Shown here: one piece after another, positions 58,631 through 64,000 of the stretch
Layout of the letters: each line of letters opens with the position of its first letter
Numbering within the stretch: position 1 is the first letter of the stretch
DNA from: Mycolicibacterium neoaurum
GTDB taxonomy: Bacteria; Actinomycetota; Actinomycetes; Mycobacteriales; Mycobacteriaceae
Direction of reading: 5' to 3'
DNA length: 64,000 nucleotides
NCBI RefSeq assembly: GCF_036946495.1
Contig: NZ_JAQIIX010000002.1
Span: forward strand, 744,001 to 808,000
Position numbers and translations under genes: made by a program
The notes under the pieces: generated by a model
The model's input: only the letters and a program-made list of their open reading frames with translations
Databases searched by the model: none
What the model was told of the DNA's origin: nothing

Positions 58631-60367
58631 GTGACGACCTATCACACGTCGAACGATGAACGCGTCCGGGAGGGCGAGTGGGCCGGCGGGATCGCCGATG
58701 AGCCCGCAGCGGTCCCCACCATCCGGATAGGGCGCCGCTGGATCAGCACGGCGTGGCTTGTGCCGCTGACGATCGCCGCACTGATCGTCGGCGTCGCCAT
58801 CGCCCAGCACCTACGGCAGCACGAATGGATGCAGGAATTCATCCTGCGCTATCCGGGAACATCGGCGCCTCGCGGCGGTATCGAACCCGGACTGCCGGCT
58901 TGGCTGCGCTGGAGTCACCTGTTCAACATCGTGTTCATGATGTTCATCATCCGGGCCGGTCTGCAGATCCTGGCCGACCACCCTCGGCTGTACCTGAACT
59001 CGGGTAGCACGCCGGGAACGGCGTGGCTGCGACTACGTGGGCCGATCCCCGCCGATCGACTCAATCCGGCCGACCCGGCACGGGTGTGGACCGCCAAGGA
59101 CGACTCGGTGTCCTTGCCGAAATGGCTGGGCATACCGGGAGTCCGGCACACCATCGGCCTTGCCCGCTGGTGGCACTTCACCTTCGACACCCTGTGGCTG
59201 CTCAATGGGATTGTCTTCTATGTCCTGTTGTTCGCCACCGGCCAGTGGCGTCGCATCGTCCCGCAGTCCTGGGATGTCATCCCCAACGCGGCCTCGACGA
59301 TGGTGCAGTATCTTTCCCTGGACTTTCCGGTCAATGACGGCTTCGTCGCCTACAACGCACTGCAGTTGACCGCCTACTTCCTCACGGTCTTCGTCTTCGC
59401 GCCATTGGCTTTCCTCACCGGCATCCTGCAGGCGCCGGCGATCGCCGCCCGATTCGGCTTCGGCGCCGGTCCCGCCAACCGTCAGGTCGCGCGCTCGGTG
59501 CACTTCCTGGTTCTGGTGTGGATGGTGTTCTTCATCGCCATCCACACGATCATGGTCTTCACGACCGGCCTGGTGGGCAATCTCAATCACATCGTCTTCG
59601 GCACCGATATCCAATCCCCATGGGCACTGGTCGTCTATCTCGTCGCGATGGGGGTGATCATCGCGCTGTGGATGCTGGCGTCCCCGGTAACCCTGCGGTA
59701 CCCGCGCGTCGTGCAGCGAGTGGGTCGATTCGCGGTCGGATGGATCAAGGGCCTCATGGAGTGGGTACACCCCAAGGCCGAGTACTCCGAGAGGGACATC
59801 TCCCCGTATTTCTGGCCCAACGGAACCCTGCCGGCATCATCGACCTATCGGGAGTTGGCGGCCGGAAACTGGTCCGGTTACACCCTGCGGGTGGGCGGTC
59901 AGGTGGAGAACCCGACCGAACTCAGCTATGCCGATCTGCTCGCGATGCCCAAACACGATCAGATCACCCAGCACTACTGCATCCAGGGCTGGTCTGGCGT
60001 GGCCAAATGGGGCGGAGTCCGCATGGCGGACATCCTCGGTATCGTCCGGCCGCTGCCGTCGGCACGCTGGGTGGTGTTCTACTCGATGGCCGACGGTTCC
60101 GAGCCGGGCGGCGGACGCTATTACGACTGCCACAAGATCGGCCACATGCGCCATCCGATGGCCCTGCTGGCCTATGAGATGAACGACGCCCCCCTCACCG
60201 AGACCCATGGCGCACCGCTGCGTTTACGCAACGAGGTCGAGCTCGGGTTCAAGCAGGTGAAGTGGATCGAATCCATCGAGTTCGTCGACAGTTTCGAACA
60301 TATCGGCAAGGGACAGGGCGGCTACAACGAAGACCACGAGTATTTCGGCTTCCGGATGCCCATCTGA
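58631..60367 (+). CDS. Membrane cytochrome b561-like / sulfite-oxidase-type molybdopterin oxidoreductase fusion
   Basis: A 578-residue fusion. The N-terminal part (about residues 40-350) has six hydrophobic segments with His residues suitable for heme b (RWSHLFN, WWHFTFD, ARSVHFLVL, IAIHTIMVF). The C-terminal part (about 385-578) is a sulfite-oxidase-fold molybdopterin domain with the molybdenum-ligand Cys in HYCIQGWSGVAKWGG, followed by HGAPLRLRNEVELGFK. There is no Tat signal, so the Mo domain should stay on the cytoplasmic side unless the helices invert it. GTG 58631 has AGGG upstream. It may pass electrons between the membrane and an S- or N-oxide. Substrate unknown. Confidence 0.85.
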   Translation: MTTYHTSNDERVREGEWAGGIADEPAAVPTIRIGRRWISTAWLVPLTIAALIVGVAIAQHLRQHEWMQEFILRYPGTSAPRGGIEPGLPAWLRWSHLFNIVFMMFIIRAGLQILADHPRLYLNSGSTPGTAWLRLRGPIPADRLNPADPARVWTAKDDSVSLPKWLGIPGVRHTIGLARWWHFTFDTLWLLNGIVFYVLLFATGQWRRIVPQSWDVIPNAASTMVQYLSLDFPVNDGFVAYNALQLTAYFLTVFVFAPLAFLTGILQAPAIAARFGFGAGPANRQVARSVHFLVLVWMVFFIAIHTIMVFTTGLVGNLNHIVFGTDIQSPWALVVYLVAMGVIIALWMLASPVTLRYPRVVQRVGRFAVGWIKGLMEWVHPKAEYSERDISPYFWPNGTLPASSTYRELAAGNWSGYTLRVGGQVENPTELSYADLLAMPKHDQITQHYCIQGWSGVAKWGGVRMADILGIVRPLPSARWVVFYSMADGSEPGGGRYYDCHKIGHMRHPMALLAYEMNDAPLTETHGAPLRLRNEVELGFKQVKWIESIEFVDSFEHIGKGQGGYNEDHEYFGFRMPI

Positions 60368-60400
60368 TGTTCCGCAGCGGCGGCCTGTTCGCCGCGACGG

Positions 60401-61240
60401 TCAACCCGTCGCCAGTACCGACAGCAGTTGCAGTTTCTCGTAACTCGTGCTGCCCGGCGCGGCGGTGTAGACCAGCAGCGTGTGCGACTCCTCGGGGTCC
60501 AACAGGATCTGACAGTTCAGTTCGAGCTCGCCGACCTCGGGGTGCACATAGCGCTTGAGCTCGCGGGGTTTGATGCCGATCTCGTGACGATCCCAATGGG
60601 CACGGAACTCGGCGCTCTGTTCGGCCAGCAGTGCCGCCAACTCGGCCGCGCGCGATTGCGGCCCGCGCATGCCGAGCAGTACCCGCAGGCCGGAAACATA
60701 CATGCGCGAATAGAATTCGTGATCCTCTTGCGGGTACAGATCGCGTGCGGCCGGATCGGTGAACCACCGGTACCCGCTACTGCGCGCGGCACCGGTATGC
60801 CGGGTCAGGTCCCCCACCAGCGCCACACCCATCGGCGTCTGGCGTAGCGTCTCCCCAAGCTCGGTGACGATCTCGGCGGGAGTATCGGCCAGCCGGTCGA
60901 AAATCCGCAACATGCCGGGTCCCACATGGTCGGTTCCCGTGCCACGCGGCGGCGGCCGATGGCCGGCCAGCCGGAAGAGGTGATCGCGTTCATCGCGGGT
61001 CAGATGCAAACCCTGCGCGATCGCGGCGATCATCTGCTCCGACGGCTGGGGGCCGCGTTCCTGTTCCAGCCGCGAGTAGTAATCGGTGGACATATGGCAC
61101 AGCGCGGCCACCTCTTCCCTACGCAGACCAGTGGTGCGGCGGCGCGGCCCACGGGGTAGCCCGACGTCCTCGGGCTGCAGCGCATCGCGCCGGCTTGTGA
61201 GGAAGTCCGCCAGCGCCCTTCTATCGATCATGTCCGCCAT
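60401..61240 (-). CDS. MmyB-like helix-turn-helix regulator
   Basis: A 279-residue regulator. The N-terminal XRE-type helix-turn-helix (ALADFLTSRRDALQPEDVGL, TTGLRREEVAALCHMSTDYYSR) covers about residues 6-80. The C-terminal MmyB ligand-binding domain runs from about 100 to 270 (GMLRIFDRLADTPAEIVTE, WFTDPAARDLYP, FRAHWDRHEIG). RRTTGLRREEVA is the family signature. ATG 61240 is used; ATG 61231 is an alternative. It is divergent from an SDR gene, the commonest partner of this family, with a strong palindrome between them. It probably represses the SDR and itself. The ligand may be a fatty-acid-like molecule. Confidence 0.9.
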   Translation of the reverse strand: MADMIDRRALADFLTSRRDALQPEDVGLPRGPRRRTTGLRREEVAALCHMSTDYYSRLEQERGPQPSEQMIAAIAQGLHLTRDERDHLFRLAGHRPPPRGTGTDHVGPGMLRIFDRLADTPAEIVTELGETLRQTPMGVALVGDLTRHTGAARSSGYRWFTDPAARDLYPQEDHEFYSRMYVSGLRVLLGMRGPQSRAAELAALLAEQSAEFRAHWDRHEIGIKPRELKRYVHPEVGELELNCQILLDPEESHTLLVYTAAPGSTSYEKLQLLSVLATG

Positions 61241-61257
61241 TGTGCTGCCGCCCGGCC

Positions 61258-61292
61258 GGCTCAACCACGGATTGACCGTCCGTGGTTGAGCC
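61258..61292. promoter_or_regulatory. Palindromic operator between mmyB-like and SDR genes
   Basis: GGCTCAACCACGGA (61258-61271) and TCCGTGGTTGAGCC (61279-61292) are perfect 14-base arms around TTGACCG. It is centred between the divergent starts at 61240 and 61319. The TTGACCG in the centre could also serve as a -35 element, so regulator binding would block transcription. Confidence 0.75.
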
Positions 61293-61318
61293 ACGCCTTC
61301 GCAGGCAGTGTCGTCTGC

Positions 61319-62251
61319 ATGACCCGCGAACGATACGAACTTCCACTCCCCGATCTCACCGGACGCCGTGCCGTCGTGACCGGCGCCAGCGACGGTATCG
61401 GGCTCGGCATCGCCACCCGGCTGGCCGGCGCCGGCGCGGAGGTGGTCATGCCCGTCCGCAATCCGGTGAAGGGCGAGGCGGCCGCCGCCACCATCCGATC
61501 CCGGCACCCGGCGGCACGATTGCGACTGGAATCGCTCGATCTTGCCTCGTTGGAGTCGGTGCGCGCGCTCGGCGAACGTCTGTGCAGCGAGGGCGCTCCG
61601 ATCCATCTACTGATCAACAACGCCGGGGTGATGACGCCACCACGGCGCGAGCGCACCGCCGATGGATTCGAATTGCAGTTCGGCACCAACCATCTCGGCC
61701 ACTTCGCCCTCACCGGCGCACTGCTGCCGGTGCTGCGGGCCGGCCGGGCGCGTGTCACCTCGCAAACCAGCATCGCCGCCCGCGGCGGGCAGATCAACTG
61801 GACCGACCTCAATTGGGAGCTCACCTACGACGCGATGTCTGCCTACCGGCAGTCCAAGATCGCCTGCGGGCTGTTCGGATTGGAGCTCGCACGCCGCAGC
61901 GCTGCAGCCGGCTGGGGGCTCAGCAGCACCATCTCCCATCCCGGGGTCGCCCCGACCAGCCTGCTGGCCGCGCGGCCCGAGATGGGCAGAACTGCGGACA
62001 CCACCCAGGTTCGGCTCATCCGCTGGCTCTCGGCACGCGGGTTACTTGTGGGGACCGTGGCGACCGCGCAGCTCCCGGCCATGATGGCGGCGACGGCCGC
62101 CGATCCCGATGAGTTCTACGGCCCCCAGTGGCCGGGGAACGCCGGCGGGCCGCCCGGTGTGCAGAAGCTGTGGAAACCCTTGCGTGACAGCACCGCCGCG
62201 GACCGGTTATGGGATCTTTCGGAACGATTGACCGGCGTGCGGTTCGGCTGA
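61319..62251 (+). CDS. Short-chain dehydrogenase/reductase, MmyB partner
   Basis: A 310-residue SDR. ATG 61319 (MTRERYELPLPDLTG) is chosen over 61286 because the upstream frame crosses the operator palindrome. The NAD(P) motif TGASDGIGLGIA lies at about residues 22-33, NNAG near 102, and YxxxK in YRQSKIACGL near 178. The catalytic Ser is in SQTSIAARGG, and SHPGVAPTSLL follows. This retinol-dehydrogenase-like subgroup is common in actinobacteria. It is probably regulated by the divergent MmyB-like protein through the palindrome at 61258. Substrate unknown. Confidence 0.88.
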   Translation: MTRERYELPLPDLTGRRAVVTGASDGIGLGIATRLAGAGAEVVMPVRNPVKGEAAAATIRSRHPAARLRLESLDLASLESVRALGERLCSEGAPIHLLINNAGVMTPPRRERTADGFELQFGTNHLGHFALTGALLPVLRAGRARVTSQTSIAARGGQINWTDLNWELTYDAMSAYRQSKIACGLFGLELARRSAAAGWGLSSTISHPGVAPTSLLAARPEMGRTADTTQVRLIRWLSARGLLVGTVATAQLPAMMAATAADPDEFYGPQWPGNAGGPPGVQKLWKPLRDSTAADRLWDLSERLTGVRFG

Positions 62252-62300
62252 GCCGCGGTACGGCCTCAACCGATCGACGGTATCGGCCTATTCTGTCGAC

Positions 62301-63245
62301 ATGCCGTCGCGGGTGGACCTGCTGCCGACCGCCGGACGCTGGCATCAGTGGGGGGCCGCGGCCTATCTGGCCATGCTCGCGCTCTATGCCGGAGCCGCGA
62401 CATCACACGATGCCGGGTCCGCCGGCGTGCACCAGCTGTACGCGGTGCTGGCCGCGGCGGCTGCCGTTGCCGTTGCCGTCCTGTTCACCGGGCACCTGCT
62501 CGGTCTCGGGCGACGCCGCGAGCTGCTGCTCGGCTGGCCGATCGCCGCGCTGGTCACGACGACGGTGGCCGGCCTGATCGAACCCGCCGCCACACGCGAC
62601 CTCCCCGGCACGATCACCATCACCTTTGCCTACGCCGGGCTGACCAACCCACCTCGGCGATCGTTGTTGTTGGCGCCCTTGGGTGTGCTGGCCTTCATCG
62701 TCGGTGGCCAACACCCCCTCCCCGCCGCGATACCGAAAGTCGCCGCTGCGGCCGTGATGTGGGTGCTCATCGCCGAAGTGCCTGCGTGGCTGATCGCGCG
62801 CCTCGACCAGCAGAGCAGACAACTGCGCGTGATAGCCCTGACCGGCTTGCTCGACCGGACCACGCTGGCACCGCAATTGGACGCCCACAACGCTGATTCG
62901 GCGGTGTTACTGATCGACCTCGACGGTTTCAAGCGCTACAACGACGCCCACGGGCACCACGCCGGTGACGAGGTACTGGTGCGATTCGCGGATACACTGC
63001 GCGCCTCGATCCGCACCGGCGACATCGGTTTTCGGATCGGTGGCGATGAATTCCTGGCAATCCTCGTCGGCGCCGATGACGACGAGGCCCAACGGGTGAT
63101 CGATCGCATCCGCAGTCGATGGTCGGTGGCCGGAGCGCCGGTGTCCTTCAGCGCCGGTACCGCGACGGGGCCGACCGATCTGCTCAAGCTCGCCGATGAG
63201 CGGATGTACCAGCAGAAGCGACTGCGCCGGGAGCAGCGCGACTGA
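62301..63245 (+). CDS. Membrane-bound diguanylate cyclase (GGDEF)
   Basis: A 314-residue protein. The N-terminal half (about residues 15-170) has five to six membrane helices. The GGDEF domain follows (about 178-310), starting ALTGLLDRTTLAPQLDAH, with LLIDLDGFKRYNDAHGHHAGDE and the intact active site RIGGDEFLAIL. The inhibitory I-site RxxD is present as RTGD five residues before GGDEF. It should therefore make cyclic di-GMP and be subject to product inhibition. No EAL domain is attached. ATG 62301 follows the SDR stop by 49 bases. Confidence 0.9.
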   Translation: MPSRVDLLPTAGRWHQWGAAAYLAMLALYAGAATSHDAGSAGVHQLYAVLAAAAAVAVAVLFTGHLLGLGRRRELLLGWPIAALVTTTVAGLIEPAATRDLPGTITITFAYAGLTNPPRRSLLLAPLGVLAFIVGGQHPLPAAIPKVAAAAVMWVLIAEVPAWLIARLDQQSRQLRVIALTGLLDRTTLAPQLDAHNADSAVLLIDLDGFKRYNDAHGHHAGDEVLVRFADTLRASIRTGDIGFRIGGDEFLAILVGADDDEAQRVIDRIRSRWSVAGAPVSFSAGTATGPTDLLKLADERMYQQKRLRREQRD

Positions 63246-63313
63246 GCGCTGGATTCCGGTTTACGGGGGATTTCCCCCTGGTGGACCCGTCGGCCGCACA
63301 GCAGAGTTGCTCG

Positions 63314-64000
63314 CGTGTTCACACTCTCCGATCGATCGGTCGCGGCGCTGTCCATGATGGTGTCGGTCGTCTTGGTGGCCGCATTCGTCCGAGGGCCCGC
63401 CGCGCTGTTGCACCGGTCGTTTCCCGAGTACGCGGACGTCGACGGGATGCCCGACGCGGTGACCTCTGCGGTGAGACAGTTCCTGAGTTCACCCACTGCC
63501 GCCCTGCCACCGGAATTGGCTCGGCTGACCGACTATTGGTTTCAATGGCACGCCATCAAGATCGGGATCAGCGTTGCGCTGGTGATGTCCTTCGCGATCC
63601 TCGCCGCCGCATGCTGGACGCGCTACCTGAGCCAGCAGGGCCGACGTGCCGTGTCATACGGGTTGGCAGCCAACCTCGCCGGCATCCTGGCCTTCTTGGC
63701 CGGCTGGCTAGTGGCCATCAATGTCCAGGCGACTGCCGTGCCGCTGGTCGCACTGTTGCCGTGGATACCGCCGGGCACACTGTCGATCGACACACTGGTC
63801 GACAGTCCCGCAATGACCGAATTGCTGGAGCAGGTGAGTCGGTATCACTGGGTGCTCGTGGTTGGCACCGGCGCGCTGGCGGCACTATCCGTAGCGGGTT
63901 CGGTGGCGTTGTGGCGCCGACGCACCGCCGCGGGCAGCCGCGACCGGCGCATGTTCTCAGCGCTGCTGACCCTCACATCGATGAACGCGGTGGCCGGGGT
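63314..64000 (+). CDS. Multi-pass membrane protein, partial (runs off right edge)
   Basis: The plus strand is open from GTG 63314 to the window end (229 codons, no stop). The protein starts MFTLSDRSVAALSMMVSVV. It has hydrophobic helices at about residues 9-28, 81-103, 117-137 and 181-204. Between the first two lies a soluble loop of about 50 residues (SFPEYADVDGMPDAVTSAV). The regular helix pattern and high third-position GC support a real gene. I recognise no family. It lies 68 bases downstream of the diguanylate cyclase gene on the same strand. Confidence 0.7.

Noticed and set aside
1..64000. CRISPR array, prophage, integron or IS element
   Set aside because: No regularly spaced repeats, transposase, integrase or phage structural genes were seen on either strand.

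Overview
The window is high-GC actinobacterial DNA from a mycobacterium, most likely a rapid-growing Mycolicibacterium-type species. The middle and right parts follow, from memory, the M. tuberculosis gene order Rv0998 to Rv1021 in inverted orientation: mazG, mfd, a TetR gene, glmU, prs, lpqT, rplY, pth, pks16, ispE, ksgA, rpfB, tatD, metG, pabB, rsmI, pmt, arcA, an alkB-like gene, lipoproteins and the cAMP-regulated acetyltransferase. Genus-specific genes are inserted between these. There is one tRNA (Gln, TTG). I saw no IS element, prophage or CRISPR array.

Left part (1-14,860), accessory. A pyruvate-dehydrogenase-E1-like gene runs off the left edge on the minus strand. A long regulatory intergenic region, an MFS transporter and a TetR regulator follow. 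Next comes a nine-gene plus-strand operon: luciferase-like monooxygenase, two enoyl-CoA hydratase-fold proteins, acyl-CoA ligase, creatininase-family amidohydrolase, flavin reductase, a degenerate RibB/GTP-cyclohydrolase-II-like fusion, a second acyl-CoA ligase and a FadE25-like acyl-CoA dehydrogenase. Most junctions overlap by 1-8 bases or are under 60 bases. The set looks like a catabolic or tailoring pathway for an unknown acid: a two-component flavin monooxygenase, CoA activation and beta-oxidation steps. Two matching palindromes (GTTAA-NN-CG-NN-TTAAC at 1710 and 4435) are the probable TetR operators.

Conserved core (14,860-38,120). This holds DNA repair-coupled transcription (mfd), nucleotide pool cleaning (mazG), cell-wall precursors (glmU), PRPP synthesis (prs), translation (rplY, pth, metG, ksgA), isoprenoids (ispE), peptidoglycan turnover and resuscitation (rpfB), and NADP-glutamate dehydrogenase. 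A secreted alpha/beta hydrolase plus lipoprotein pair sits between mfd and its usual TetR neighbour.

Right part (38,115-64,000). An Lrp/AsnC regulator is divergent from a second, full-length paralogue of the left-edge E1-like gene. An FAD oxidoreductase with an ECF41-type promoter lies beside an ECF41 sigma factor. Then come pabB, rsmI and pmt, a low-GC island with an unrecognised seven-helix membrane protein, phr and arcA divergent from soxR with a SoxR box, alkB, three lipoproteins, an AroE-like dehydrogenase, the cAMP-gated acetyltransferase, a cytochrome b/molybdopterin fusion, an MmyB-type regulator divergent from an SDR with a 14-bp-arm palindrome, a diguanylate cyclase and a membrane protein cut by the right edge.

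The two edge genes (1-1370 minus and 63314-64000 plus) were read directly from the sequence; both are open to the window end. Comparisons with other genomes are from memory and were not searched.
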